This document shows positions 11,154 through 24,277 of a stretch of 64,000 nt of DNA, piece after piece. The translations under genes were made by a program, and so were the position numbers. Under the pieces are notes generated by a model. The model saw only the letters and a list, made by a program, of their open reading frames with translations. It ran no database searches and was not told where the DNA came from. The stretch covers positions 78,086,520-78,150,519 of the forward strand of contig NC_058339.1 of assembly GCF_905475395.1 (NCBI RefSeq). Reading direction: 5' to 3'. Source of the stretch: Chrysoperla carnea (taxonomy: Eukaryota > Arthropoda > Insecta > Neuroptera > Chrysopidae). The stretch's first letter is position 1, and every line of letters starts with the position of its first letter.

Positions 11154-14100
11154 GTAAGTCAAAAAAAAAACTTTTTCCTAAATAAAATTTTATGTTAAAC
11201 ATGATTATTTTGTAGGGTAGTAAATGGTGGAATAAGGAAGGTGGATTTTCTACAGGGTTTGATATTTTCTCGAAGAATGAACAAGAGAAATTAACAGTTC
11301 GAGCACGACGATTTGGAATTCACCCGAATGAATCGAAAGCTATTACTGATGCAGAGTTACAAGAGTTGTATGATAGTTTGAATATAACACCTGGTGATGA
11401 GAAAATGGTTCGATTTGATGCTTTACATATGCGTGGTGTCGAAGAAATGAGTACGAAAGATGTGTTTGGATATTTTAGCTTATATGCGCCATCCTCAATT
11501 GAATGGATCAATGATTATTCTTGTAAGTGTTAATTAAGGAGATTCAAGGCTATAATTACTTAGCACCTCAGAAGTTGTGATATCCTTTTAATCCAGAATC
11601 TATTCAAAGATATACGGGTAAATTTTTACTTTAGCTACTTTTCTTAAAAAAGCTCCTAGAACGTCATATAGATTTCGAATCCGTTGTCGGAGCTGGTGAA
11701 AAATTAATAGTTTTTCATTAATTAACGAAAATAGTTACACATTTTCAGTGTCAATAAAAGTTATTTTGTCGTGATTAAAAGGAATAAATGGATTAATTTA
11801 ACTAATTACCTTATTTGTTAGTAAATATGCTTAAAATATACAAACAATATTACTAATCGCGAACATTTAATATTTCAAAATTGTACTTAATTAGTAGTTA
11901 TGGTGCCCATTTTAAAACATCTTGAAGATACAGCATTAAATTTGAAATATGCATTCGCACGCGATTTTAAATACGTTACCCTGATTGTATTATTTTTGTG
12001 ATCCACTGATTGACCATGCCTTTAGTGGGGTCGAGTTAGCACGGGTCTGCTTTTTTCCTTTTGGTTAAATTTATTAAAAGTAAACCCGCGGACCCGTACT
12101 AACTCGACTCAATAAGGGCATGGTCAACACGTGGATGGGCGTTTGAACGAAATCACAGGATTATCGAAAAACCTAAAAAACCTGCAGACTTTTGCCAACT
12201 CGATTCCATTAAAAGCATGCCTAACCCGTGGATCAGTGAATGAACGTAATCTCAGGGGTAAACAAAAAGCGAAAAATCACATAGGCCGGTGTTTACTCAA
12301 CTCCATTAAAGGTAAGACCAATCCGCGGTACAGTGAATGATCGCCAACTTGCGTTCACTCGAAAACTTACGTCGATTGCGCCGGCACCAACACGGTGTTC
12401 CGTGTAGCAATGCGCATCATTCACTTTATATTTGAATGGATGTTTTTTATTTTCTTAAATATGGTTTCGTAAGCCATAAACTTTAATAATTATTTTAAAA
12501 TATCGATAATTAAACATATTTTCGGTGCAGGTAACGTTGTTTGGCAGGATAATGTATCAGCTTCCAGAGCTTTACACGGTTTATCAAAACGCATCAATGG
12601 ATTCGACTTCACAGACGAAGAAAATCCATTTGTTCCCAAAGAACCAGAAGATCCAGAAGCCGCAGAAGAAGAGGAAAAGGCACTAAACTCTCGTAAAGGA
12701 CGTAGTATATTATTAATCTCGCAAGAAGATGAAGCAAATAATGCAGTAAACAACGAAGATTGGGAATCTGAAGAACCAATTGACATAACCGAAATTTCTA
12801 TACCAATTCCACCTGGATATTGGCGATATGGACAACCACATCCAAAAGCCAAATCAATACTCTTACGTTTTGCTTTCAAAACGGATAAAAAACCGTTTAA
12901 AGCCGAAAAATTAAGTGAATATTACAAAAAATATGGTAATCCAAATTTTGGAGGTATGAAAGGTTTAATATCACAAAGTCGTAAACGGCAGCTTAAAGGA
13001 GGACTTACAGAACGACAAGTATTAGTCGCAGACGATATAGATATTGATCCCACGGGTAAAAATCCTTGGGGTACGTTAGCTGAACGATGGAGTAACGAAG
13101 ATCGAGGTGTTGTATTTAACGAACCAAAAGAAATAATTCGTGAACCATTTAAAGAACAACGAATAATCATCACAAATAAATCATTACAAGAACGAATTGG
13201 AGTTAAACGGCGAATATCTCAGACTAATTCACTCGACGACGAATCAGAAACAGTTGAAAGTAGCGAACCAAAACGGAAGAAAGTACCGCGTATGCGAATG
13301 TATGCGGATGAAGAGCAAGAGCGAATAAACCGTTTAAAAACACTTAAAAAAATGTCCCAAACAAAGAAAGTCGAAGTTATTGATAAACAAATTGTTCGTG
13401 AACAGTTTCATTCACGAACTGTTCTTGAAAATAACACAGATTTACGTAATCGATTGTTACAAACGGATAAACGCCGATTACCTGAAATAACAGTACGAGT
13501 GCCACAAACAATAATCGAAGATAAACGATCAATTAGTCACAGATTCGAAAATCGATTAGGGAGTAAAGTAACCAAAAACACTTTTCGATCCTCATCACAA
13601 TACGAAGATGATCGCGTTCATTATCGAATATCCGAACGAGTTTACCAATCCGAAGAGGAAGATTTACTCGAGGAAGATGATTATATTCCAGATACTCGAC
13701 AACGAAGTACAGTGAAAGTAGTTGTCCGAAATCGACCAGAACCAAAAATACAATCGACAATATCTCGTGGTACATCTTCATCGCGAAGGAGTGGTGAATC
13801 GCGATCATGGCGAATGTCGGATCGTGAACAATTCCGATCAAAGCGTTATGAAGACGAGCGAGATCGTCGATCATCAGATTTACGTAGTAAAATTAGTGAT
13901 TCAAAAAGTCGTTCAAGTAAACTGTTACGTATTAAAAAAGAACCAAGTTCTGATTCAAGTGAATCTTCAGATTCAGAATCGGAATCATCTAGTTCGGAGT
14001 CAGGGAGTTCCTCGTCGGATTCCGATTCGTCTAGTGATGAACCACAACCTAAAAAACATACAAGTGTTTTGAAAAAAACAGCGTTACCAGTGATTAAAAG

Positions 14101-14176
14101 TGATAAAAAATTGTTGGCTGGTGCTAAAGACACGTTACGAATAGAAGTTCATAATGATAGTTATAAGAAAACTTGA
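10962..14176 (+). CDS. Ncbp3: Nuclear cap-binding protein subunit 3 (three exons)
   Basis: Exons 10962-11153, 11216-11522 and 12531-14176, with GT-AG junctions, total 2145 nt, 714 aa plus TGA. NCBP3 binds capped RNA together with NCBP1 and links to mRNA export factors in the nucleus. The acidic N-terminus (EDGEVSGEDKNSEDCDDE) is followed by GSKWWNKEGGFSTGFDIFSK and an RRM-like fold at about residues 128-190. That fold contains the WLDD-equivalent W161-I-N-D164 and NVVWQDNVSASRAL. Exon 3 continues with the family-typical PPGYWRYGQPHPKAKSILLR and YYKKYGNPNFGGMKGLISQS. The tail is Arg/Ser-rich with a Ser/Asp/Glu tract at about 641-672. The chosen ATG is the first in frame. Length and domain order resemble the human protein, so I am confident in the family. 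Confidence 0.94.
11216..11522 (+). CDS. Ncbp3: NCBP3 exon 2 (RRM-like start)
   Basis: The acceptor is tttgtag and the donor gtaagt. It encodes GSKWWNKEGGFSTGFDIFSK, a SAP-like stretch (ARRFGIHPNES), then GVEEMSTKDVFGYFSLYAP and SSIEWINDYS, ending with one base of Cys167. Confidence 0.93.
12013..12125. repeat. imperfect palindrome of about 110 bp
   Basis: The left arm (TGACCATGCCTTTAGTGGGG, then TCGAGTTAGCACGGGTC) is matched by the reverse complement of the right arm (GACCCGTACTAACTCGACTC, then AATAAGGGCATGGTCA). Arms are about 42 bp with a few mismatches around a 25-30 nt centre. Confidence 0.8.
12101..12345. repeat. degenerate tandem repeat, unit about 97 bp
   Basis: Units begin at 12101, 12197 and 12294 with AACTCGACTCAATAAGGGCA, AACTCGATTCCATTAAAAGC and TACTCAACTCCATTAAAGGT. 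Each is followed at the same distance by ACACGTGGAT, ACCCGTGGAT and TCCGCGGTAC. The first unit overlaps the right arm of the palindrome. Confidence 0.65.
12531..14176 (+). CDS. Ncbp3: NCBP3 exon 3 (RRM end and RS/acidic tail)
   Basis: The acceptor is cggtgcag. The first two bases complete Cys167, then NVVWQDNVSASRALHGLSK continues the RRM-like domain. The C-terminal half is a charged, Arg- and Ser-rich region ending SYKKT before TGA at 14174-14176. Confidence 0.94.
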
Positions 14177-14307
14177 TTTTATTTTGGAATATTTTTAGAC
14201 CAGTTTTACAACGATCCATTTTATTGTTTTATGATGGATCGATCCAATGTTTTATTTAAATCGTGTATTATAGAAAGTATAAATATTCTTTGTATATGGA
14301 TGTTTAA

Positions 14308-14313
14308 AATAAA
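14308..14313 (+). promoter_or_regulatory. Ncbp3: polyadenylation signal for NCBP3
   Basis: AATAAA 132 bases after the NCBP3 stop codon, the first canonical signal downstream. Confidence 0.6.
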
Positions 14314-15639
14314 AGTATACTAATTTTTTGTTTTATATATTTTCTTGAATTTTATTCGTTGCTAAACACACCTCATAGTTTTAACAAGTATCCAAATAAG
14401 CAATGTCCACTCAGCTTGATCACAAATTTGAAATTAATAATACCTAAAAAATGCAATAGAAAAGGTCGCAAAAAGGGTCATTTGTTTCCTCTCGATTTAC
14501 CATTTCAAACATCATCCATATTAACTTTCGTTCGTCGAAATAGCTACAAGCGGCTCAGAGTATGACCTATCAAATGATATATTTTATTAACCACGTGTGC
14601 TTGCTTCTCTGGTATAAAGTCTTAAGATTGCATTGTTTAAAAATATTGCTATTCTCGGAAATACTACTATACAAGGTGATTTAGTGGCAGAAGAGAAGGT
14701 ATCTCAAGTAAACATTACAATTTATAACAAAAATCAGTTGAATAAACCGACCTCAGTAACTAGAAAGTACCAGATATCAGGGAGCGTTCCACTAAACAAT
14801 AATCATGTTCAAGTCTATATTTTTAGTTTAACTAAGAAAAATTGAATTAAGTATCTCCAAAATCCGTGACTAGGACCTGAAAAAAGAATAGGAAAAGATC
14901 GAAAACATTCAGGGCACGATTTTACTTGCACGAGAGGACTGAAAAATCGATCCGTATAGAGACGATACGGATCGTATGAAATAATGTAAAACTTCCTAAA
15001 TGAGTTTAAATTTTACACACATAACTAGAATTACCATAAAAATTTGTATAAAGTAGCCCCTTGCGTGTAAATCCTCAAATATTTTTTAAAGCAGCTCAAG
15101 CATATAAAAATGGTCTAAATAGGCCTATCCAAGTCATGCATTCATCTACGTAGGTACTATACATTTCGTACAGTGCATTTCCGTACAGTGAGAGGTGTGC
15201 CCAAAATCTGAGGATAAAAAAAAAAAAAAAAAAAACATTGCATATAGGGAAATTAATCAAAAAAACATACATAGAATGTCAAATTTTCATATCACAAAAT
15301 GTTTTACATAAAACATCGTGATTTCACTGAACTTTTTCGTTTTTTGACTTAAAAAATACTTATCACGTATCACTTCACATTTTTTCTTACGAATCTACAA
15401 TGACAAGTATGACAACAACACTTTGTTTTGACATTTTCATACGTCGCTATGATGGATTTGACGACCTAAGCAATTAATTTGCCAATTCAATTAAGATGTT
15501 GGCACACTTCAAATCGTTTGACGCTCAGGCCATGTACTTAATGGTCTAAGGTACTATATCATAGCATCAAAACTTTCAGATTTGCGTTTTGGGCCACGGT
15601 TTTGTAAATTGAATTCCTTCGTAGATCTCGCTTTCTACA

Positions 15640-15909
15640 ATTAGCCTTTTTCCTCTGAAGGTTAAAAAGGCTAATTAAAGCATTAATTTTTTAAATAATA
15701 CTAATAAAAATTTTTAACTAACTACATATGATAAATCATAGAAATTATCATATTATCATTAAATCCGGACATACAATTATTAATAATTCCAGGCCTTTTT
15801 CCTCTGAAGATTAAAAAAAGATCCGCTAGATGGCAACACGGGGGGGGGGGGTACAAATATATCCTGCTATCTAGAGGATCTTTTTTTAATCTTGAGAGGA
15901 AAAAGGCTA
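15640..15909. repeat. pair of related hairpins, the second with a 12-G loop
   Basis: At 15791-15909 the left arm (AGGCCTTTTTCCTCT through GATTAAAAAAAGATCC) pairs with the right arm ending GAGAGGAAAAAGGCTA, about 45 bp each. The loop contains twelve consecutive G at 15840-15851. A smaller hairpin at 15640-15676 uses the same terminus (TTAGCCTTTTTCCTCTGAAG), so both probably derive from one MITE family. Confidence 0.75.
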
Positions 15910-18526
15910 ATTTCACCCAATAGTTTTGCAGTTCTGTTTCATTACCAATTTTTACTTACCTGTCTCGCCAGATCTAAATTAATTTAAAATCCTACATTAT
16001 GAAGAAAAAGGGATAAAAATATTCTACGATTCGGTATTCTCTTTTTTTTTAAATTTTATTTTACAATAAAATGAAATGCACATTTTAATAAAATATATTA
16101 AACAAAATTATTACATTGAATTTTTTTACAACTTGGAAGGGTTCAAACTAGTTACACTATATTTTATTTGGGAAGATGTACAAATTTTTTTAATTTAAAA
16201 TAAATTGTTTTCTCTTTTAAATTCTACTTGAAATCATTTATCAATAATGCCTATATTTATATAAATACATTCTCATCTGTTTTAAATACTCAAATCAAAG
16301 TGAATCAAATAATTTTTCCAGCCTTTCAAAATAGTTGAATAATTAGTCAAAATGATTCCAAATATTAGTTTGAAATTTAGAGTCGATTTATATAGTTATA
16401 ATATTACAGTTGAAAAGTAAAAAAGAGTGTCGTTTTGAAAATTCCTGCATTAAAATTTTTCATTGTTAAGGTCCGTTGCACGTGTTAAATGTTAAGGCTG
16501 TTGTTTTGCTATGGGCATAGTGTTAGAATTTGGAAGGATTTGTTCTGAGTTAAAAAAAAAATTATTGACCGTTTTATTGTTAAGATATAATAATGCAAAG
16601 TTAAACCATTCTCCTGTTGAACAAAATCAACTATAGTTGGGTGGTACAGTATTAAACAAAAATTATACCTTATTTGACTACAAGCTTATATATTCTTACC
16701 TCGCATATAATCCAAAACTTGTTGGCAATATTATAACAAGACAACAGCCTTAAAGTCGTAAAAACATAGAACAGATTAATCACAGTAATGGAACAAGTGA
16801 CCTTTCATTTAGGTTTCCAGCCAATGAGATTTTGAATATGATCGTTATTAAAAATTATAGATGAGAACTTTTGCAACAAATGATTCTCGTTTTATCAGAA
16901 AGAATATATAATAATATAAAGTGTGTCACAATTTATGTTCACGCTGCATGTATGTTCCATTATATTCCAAAAGAGTATTAAATGGGTTGTTCATTCCTCC
17001 GTGACCCTGCCATCCGTAAACAATAAAATTTACTGTTTCATAATTAAAATAATTGCGCATGGACACCACATTCCAAAAACCTTTGGAAAATTATTGCTTG
17101 TTCATTTCTTGTCGATAAATAATAATAAAAATCCGGGTAATGTACGATTTTTTTAGCTCTATTTTATTTTGTTAATTCATATATTTTCGAAATAATATTG
17201 GTAGTGCATTGTCAAAATTACAATTCTATCGATATTATCGGAGTAATCAACATTCAATTATTACGGGTGCCGAGGTCACGGAGGTTTTCATGTATGAACA
17301 AGTTCCTTCAATATTCCATAGTTACATTCAAGTAACTCAACAATGATTAATTTTTTTTTCTGAAATCTGATGTAGTTTATTTTCTTTGTTTTAAAGACCA
17401 AAATATTTTTGGGTTCATGAAAAAATAAGGGTAATTAAACAATATTTAAAAAAAAAATGATTGTTCTTAAAAATACATTTAATAAAATTATTTGTTCACA
17501 AAAAAAAAAATTTTAAAATCGCATTCACTAAAATACCTTTTTATTTCGATTCATTTTCCATATCATTTACATAAAATTAATATTCTTGTTTGTAATAAGC
17601 ATTTACAAAATTATTTGGTTGTATTTAATTATTTTATACTATCTTTTTTTTTTTAACCAAAAAGTAGATTTACTCTACAAATTTTATACGAAAAATTATA
17701 ATCTAAATAATCTAATTATCATCGAAGAAGTTTCGGAAATGAACGGAGAATATTGATAATTTCACAAGAAGGCATGGTTGTAAATATTTCAGTTCCGATT
17801 GAGGGCTTATTATTTTGAAATAAGTTCATTCATATTCAAAAGAATTTGATTTTCATATTTTTTGGATCATTGGAATCAAATTATTTGAACACATTTTTTT
17901 TCTAAAATTGTCTACCTCATGATCATTTTCTAAACCTGATTTTTCCCACTTCTAGATTAAAATTAGTCTCAAAAATGAATTATATTAAGATTTCGTGTAA
18001 ATATGGGTTTTCCTATTTCTTAAAATCAAAACTTACCTTTACGGTTCGTTGTAATTCAGTGGAAGGTACCACTGGTTACGTTTTCTTTTGAAATAATAAA
18101 TTTTAAAATATTATCCGTTCATTTTTTGGGAGTAATAAATTGTTTAATAGTTATACAATTAAGGCAGACTACACTCAAAAACATTAGTTTGTTGGTAGAA
18201 TTATCTAAACTCGACGACTTCAAGTCTCCTTAAATTTGCTGCAAACAATTTAGAATTGTACGCAGAGTCATCTTGAAAAGAAGATCGCACGAGGTGAAAT
18301 AGGTAAGGTCTTGGGAGAAGTATGCTAATTTATCCATCTGTGAACCTAAAAAGCTGCGGTACTGGGATTATTTAATTCACCCAGTATTATAGTATAAGAA
18401 TGGCAACGTCACGAAAGAGTTGATTTCAAGACGGCCTAGTTTTGGATTAAGTTGCAAAAGTTATAAATAAGGACATTTAATGATACTAAATTTAATATTT
18501 TTATCGAATTATTTTTCATGCCCTTT

Positions 18527-18575
18527 TAGCAATATAAATTATATTTGCTAAACGGTTTTACCGATGGTAAAACCG
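18527..18575. repeat. two adjacent hairpins
   Basis: TTAGCAATATAA pairs with TTATATTTGCTAA at 18527-18552 with one bulge. It is directly followed by CGGTTTTACC-GAT-GGTAAAACCG at 18553-18575, with perfect 10 bp arms and a 3 nt loop. No gene is next to it. Confidence 0.6.
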
Positions 18576-20337
18576 CGCCAGATATTTATATTATTACTTT
18601 TTTTAAATTTATTAATTTAGTTTCATAGAATGTAATTTTAATTTACCAGTTAGAATTTCTGTTGCTTTGCTAGCGCGAATTCATAATTAATTAACGCAAC
18701 AATTCTCAGATGCAAGACGTACTCAAGAAGGAAAGAAATATCCGAAATTAAGTCATCTTAAAATAAACTCTCGAAAACGTTGCCAGCTTTCGTATCATTA
18801 GGTGGCTGAAAAATTTACTGAAGATATCGAATTGTGAATCGTGTGTAATCTGCCAACTACAAAATTTAAGATTAAAGAGTAAATCGTTATAGAGTCAAAA
18901 AGAATGAAAAACAATGTGCGTATCGATAATTAATTAATAATATGAAATCTACAACAATATATTTATAATTTTAACTCACTTTTAATCTTTTTTTCTGGTA
19001 TTTTTTTATATAACAATTTTTTTTTAAATACAACATTGATTTGAACCACCATAGAGGTAATAACAAACAACCGATTGATAATTTGTTGTTTTTTCAATAA
19101 ATGTAAACTTTATTTTTTGTATTTTTTTTTTTGTTTTTTATAATAAGTACATTTAATAATATATTATTTTGTTATAATTAATTATAATCCTCAACACAAT
19201 ATTAATAATATTGAGTTTAAAATACTGTGTTTATATTATTTGTTTAAAATTATACAAAAAAAAAAAATTATAAGAAAAATAATACATTCAAATTAATTTT
19301 CTTCTCAAGGTCACATTTTTAAAACATAAATAGTTGGGTGTCTGTGAAATAAAACCGAATTGAAAAAACACAAAATTTCTATAAAAAAGCATTAAAATTT
19401 TAAACGCTGGACGCAGTTGCTCTGTGACCATGACGTAAGTTGGCTCTGTAAACAAATGGGTTAATATTTTGTATGATAATTGTTTAGAATTTAAACTTTT
19501 TAGTTTAAACAGTCGTATCGTATGACATAATAACATGGGGGTAACTATTTCATGTTGTTAAAAAACAGATTAAAGCAATTGAAAACTTGGAGTTGGATTT
19601 TAAAATTTATTTTGTTATTTAACGAACTAAAACTAACATTTTTCGACTACTGTTTGCCTATCTAGCTATCTCAATAGTTGATCCTTTGGTCATTCCCGAT
19701 TTTCCAATATCATTGATCAAACTATTAATACAGATTAAACCCATATTAAAAAAAGTTAGAATTTTTAGTCGCTTTTTATGTGGGATTTTGAATGAGATTT
19801 CAAAAATTATACATTAAACCATCAATCGAACCCGATTCTTGTATTCTTTGGGTCTAAATTACATTATGTACTGACTTTTAGCGAAATTGAAGACAAAAAA
19901 TTGTTCTCGATTTTTCACAATTTTCTTAAGGGTTAAGAAAGGGTTCCGACATTTCGAGATCGGATTTGGGAAATTTATAAAACATAATTTAAAATACGTA
20001 GATAATGGCCCATTGTTTCTAAGTAAAAACTTGCAATTTAAAGATATTGATTTGTTAAACTCATGTTTGAGGAAAGACTTGAAAATTCTTTTCTTTTGGA
20101 TAACTCGTAAGTTTTTTTTAAATTTATAAAAATTGTAAAATGGGGTGTAATGTTTGGAATATCTACGGATTAAAAAATAATTACGCAATTCTAAAAGAAT
20201 TGCATTATTACCTGAGCTTAAATTATTTTTGAATGTACCATTTCTTTAGTACCATGCTAATAATAGACTCATTTATTGTTGACCTTTCATAATATTTATT
20301 ATAAAATAAAATTAAAAAAAAAAAGACTGGTAACAAC

Positions 20338-21219
20338 TAGTGATGTGACGAATGCTGTATATTTTATATTTATATTTATCTACGCCAATATTTGTATTTA
20401 TATACTCCAATCTCGAATGCGAATGTTGACTATCAAATGAAGCGCGTGCAAATTGTTAGACAGGTTTGACATTTCGTATCAGCCTTGTTTAAACCGAATA
20501 CAGCTGAGCCGATATAGATAGAATGCATAAAGTTAGTCAGATACATGTCATTCGAAAATATTTGTTTTGATTTGTAAAAAGTGACAAAGAGATATAAAAA
20601 CATGAGTAAAGCATATGTTTGCGAATTTTGGACTTATTTCACAATTTATGACGCAGAAATTGTAAAATGCAAGTTGTGTGATAATAATATAAGTACCTGG
20701 ATGACTGTATCGGCATTTTTTTAGTTAAAACACACATATTTTATCACTAATAAGAATAGTTTAAAATGCCTCCACACAAATAACAATTTTAATATACCAG
20801 TAAACTACTTTATTTCGTTTACTACGATATACGTATATATCACAACTATCAACCAAAAAAGACAAAGCCAGATGGACTTCACACTATACAATATATAGGT
20901 AGCGAACCACGTGCAATTTATAGCCTCGCCAAAAGATATCAGGAAGAGTCATATTTATTATTACATATTATAGTTTTCTTAAAAGTAAACCTAGCTAGAT
21001 AGATTTTTCGCACCCCGAAACCCCCTGCATGATAAATTTCATGAAAATCGTTGGAACCATTTCCGAGATTACTGATATATAATACAATAATTGTTCGTCT
21101 AAATATACAAGATTTCATTTTGCTTGTCAAGTACATTCGCCAAACATTTGCATCGTTCCTTGTGAATACAAATGCGAATGTAAAAAGTTATGCGAATGCG
21201 AATATTCGTCACATCACTA
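20338..21219 (+). mobile_element. degraded hAT-like DNA transposon
   Basis: Perfect 16 bp terminal inverted repeats, TAGTGATGTGACGAAT at 20338-20353 and its complement at 21204-21219. They enclose 882 bp including a truncated BED-finger reading frame. The TIR sequence and the BED finger point to the hAT superfamily. The flanking 8-mers do not match, so the target-site duplication has decayed or been lost. The catalytic region is deleted. Confidence 0.75.
20602..20724 (+). pseudogene. BED zinc-finger N-terminus of a hAT transposase, truncated
   Basis: The 40-codon frame reads MSKAYVCEFWTYFTIYDAEI and then VKCKLCDNNISTW before a stop. The FW..YF segment and KCKLC cysteine pair are the first half of a BED finger, the DNA-binding start of hAT transposases. 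The second half with the His pair is missing, so it is a relic. Confidence 0.7.
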
Positions 21220-22911
21220 AAGAACGCAAACTGACTGACATTCATATCATTTTTCTAAAATATTTTTTTATTTGCACTTATGAATTATGTACATCTTTTT
21301 TCTAATGATAGAACGTCCACACACATTGTTCACAAAACATTTGTTTCTTTTATTTATTTATTTAAATTCCTGAATTTTTCGAACATATTTTACATAATTG
21401 TTTTGTTCATTTTTACCTATGTAATAATTATACTATAAATACATTTCAAAAATTATGATTTAATTACGATTGTAATTAATTCTATTCATTATTTGATTGA
21501 GAAAATATTAAATTGGAAAAACTGATAAAAATTAACTTGTTTTTGAAATGCATTTTGTGTAATTTTTCATTTAGATGCTTGTAATAACTTTTTTTAACAC
21601 TAGATGGTAATTATTAGAGAGAAATACATAATGGCGGCACCAATCTTTTAGACATTTTTCATTGTATCTCTAATTAACGCGATAGTATAGTATAAAAATT
21701 TAATTATTTTATTTTCTAGTCAATAAATTAAAAAAAGCTATTTTACATTAAATCATATTAAAATGTTTTTTTTTTTTTTTTTTGATTGTTTATACACTTT
21801 TTACGCCCAGGTATTTAATAAAAACATTTTTTTTTCGGAAGTGAATCAAATGTTTTGAAATTTGTATGGACAAAGTATTTATCCTTTTATTAAACTTATT
21901 TAAAAGTTTAAATAATGCTGCGTGTCAGCGTTATATTTTTGAGATGATGGAGAAAATCCGTAAAAAACATCCAAAAATGTGAAATTATAATATCTTGAAT
22001 GCATTAGAATTGATTAATCATTAATCCAACTTAAATATTTAGATGGAAGCGCTATTGGCGAGAGTAAATGAAAGCACTGTTTAATTATCTATCACGACAT
22101 ATAGTCGCACCATTTAGGTACTTAATTTGAAAGGTTGTTACTTCATAATACAAATGACTTCCGATTTGATTCTATATAAGGCTTTTTTACTTTCTTTTTG
22201 AAAAGTGTATAAACTATACAAATATTACCCATTGATGAAATCATACTGTTTTATAAAAAGCATATGCAAAATCTCAAACGATTTTTGATGGTGCGCTTTT
22301 TAATTACCGCTATTAACAGTTCTGCAAAGTTTGAGATAGTGAATATTCTTCTTTTAATTAAATGAAAAATTCTTGATTTTCTTTTAACTTAAATGCAAAA
22401 CCTTAAAAATTCTATTTTACTTAATATATTATTTAAAAAAAAATGAATTTATTTTATTTTTTAAAACTTACTAAATATAAAAAAAAGTATACAATGACTT
22501 AACAACACTTTCTCTTCCGTCTTACATGGCCTTTTTGTTTGTACCACAAATACTTTTCAAAATAATAACTAAAGAAATTTTCGATAATATTTTATTATTT
22601 TTAAACTTTATTTATTGTATAATTTTGTGTCTTTTAATTTGAAAATAACCCACACAATGTTTTATATATGGAAATTAATTTAATTTAAATGGAAGTAAAA
22701 AATCGATAGATTGTAAACTCGAATCAAAATTATGTAAAATTTGAAAAAAATTACGATATTGAAACCTCTTGAAAGTGTGAAAATGTTATATTTGATGTTT
22801 TAGAAATTTTTCAATAAAATGGTCTGGAAAAGTAATTTCAGCACAACTTGAGCCAAAGATAATTTAACTTTATTCAGGCTATTGGTTTCTTTTTAGTAAA
22901 AACATTACCTA

Positions 22912-23096
22912 CAAAGAGTATAAAATAGAGGAGAAGCAGCTCATAAGAGCTAATGTAAAATCGTAGTATACGAGTTCCAACGCCTTTACCGAGTAAGGCT
23001 TTCAAACTTAATAGTTAATAGCAGTCCTTGATCGCCATAGACTCCATATGTCACTCACAACTATATTTCTGCTTCTCCTCTATCCTATCCTCTTTG
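22912..23096. mobile_element. MITE of about 185 bp with 28 bp inverted ends
   Basis: Left end CAAAGAGTATAAAATAGAGG then AGAAGCAG; the right end is the near-perfect complement (CTGCTTCTCCTCTATCC through CTCTTTG). No coding capacity. Superfamily unknown. Confidence 0.75.
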
Positions 23097-24271
23097 ATTA
23101 TTTATAATAGTCTCGAACATTTTAAGGTAGTATTGCAGTTTCGAGGATAACAGTTAACTCAAAGTTTCATTAGTTAACAGTAAAAAAAAAAGAAAAATTA
23201 TGCAAATTTACACATTCTCTTATGAGTGTCTCTGTTTAATAACGTTGGAAATTGATGACTTATTAAAAATTAGCACGGTTGATCTCAAAGAAAAAAACTG
23301 TTCAATAGATAGAACTCTAGAATCTCTTAAACATACACCGAAAACAAATTCTAAACGATTTACCGTATTGTTTTGATTAAATTTAATTATTTTTATCATA
23401 ATTTAGTTTCTTCCTCTGTCTTAATCAGAAATATTAAGAATTTGATCAATAAAATATTGTATTGATTTTAATTTATTATAAATTTGTGTGTATCATTAGT
23501 TGTCAAAAACCAATTAAAAACCTTTGCTGATTTGATTAAACTGTTTTCCGCCTCGATACTGCTATACTACCTTAAGACTACAGAAATGATACTCATTGAT
23601 TCTACAAATTTTCGTTTTTTGGATAATAATAATAAAATAAGATAAAACGACACGATTATATATAGTTTTTAAATCGACGAATCGAATTTGCTCCCATTTT
23701 ATCAATTCGATCCATAGAAAATTCTACACTGTGATCCAATGAATGGATCTTCGATTCTACAATTCCATTCATAAATTTTTTTGAATATTAGAGAATATAA
23801 AATTGAGTCTACCATAAGCAATTAAAAATTCATAATACTTCATAATTTGTGGGTTGAGACATTTTTACAATTTTTCAAAATTCATAAAAAAAAGAAAGAA
23901 AGGGATAAAATTAAATGATTTATCCCCTCCCAATATAGTTAAATGTACACGTAAATGATTTTTCACAAATAAAATGAATATGTGTTCATTTTACTCCTGA
24001 AAAATAAAATCCTGAAATATTTTCAGGAGAACTGTTTGAGGTTATGACTATAATATTTTTTTAATAATGAAAGATATAATTCTAAAATGCTACTTTAACA
24101 GAGCACCGTAATCGTACAGTTTTAAAAGGAATTGATAGGACAAGGAGAGAGGGTTGTTTGTATATGGTATGGTATAAGGGAGGGGATAAAAACATTTAAA
24201 AATTGTACTTTATGTTTATTATTTATGTTTTTTTTCTTCAATAATTAAATATTATCAAACATATTTTTTTG

Positions 24272-24277
24272 TTTATT
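24272..24277 (-). promoter_or_regulatory. rl: candidate polyadenylation signal for rolled
   Basis: Minus-strand AATAAA 95 bases after the stop; a second one lies at 24220-24215. Which is used cannot be told from sequence. Confidence 0.4.

Larger units (their letters stand above)
11523..12530 (+). other. NCBP3 intron 2 with a palindrome and degenerate 97 bp tandem repeats
   Basis: Intron of 1008 bp. The first half is plain AT-rich DNA. The second half holds a long hairpin (12013-12125) that runs into three diverged tandem units. The open frame at 12131-12340 spans the repeats and is not a gene. Confidence 0.75.
14314..20337. other. intergenic DNA between convergent NCBP3 and rolled, first part
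   Basis: About 6 kb of AT-rich DNA with no convincing gene. Short open frames here have no recognisable motif. Local structures are a 27 bp hairpin at 14948-14974, a poly-A tract near 15219-15236, the hairpin element at 15791-15909 and paired hairpins at 18527-18575. Confidence 0.65.

Noticed and set aside
12131..12340. 69-codon frame in the NCBP3 intron
   Set aside because: It runs through degenerate tandem repeats, with no recognisable domain.
13722..14072. Alternative frames within NCBP3 exon 3
   Set aside because: Overlapping shadows in RS-repeat sequence; the NCBP3 frame has family conservation.
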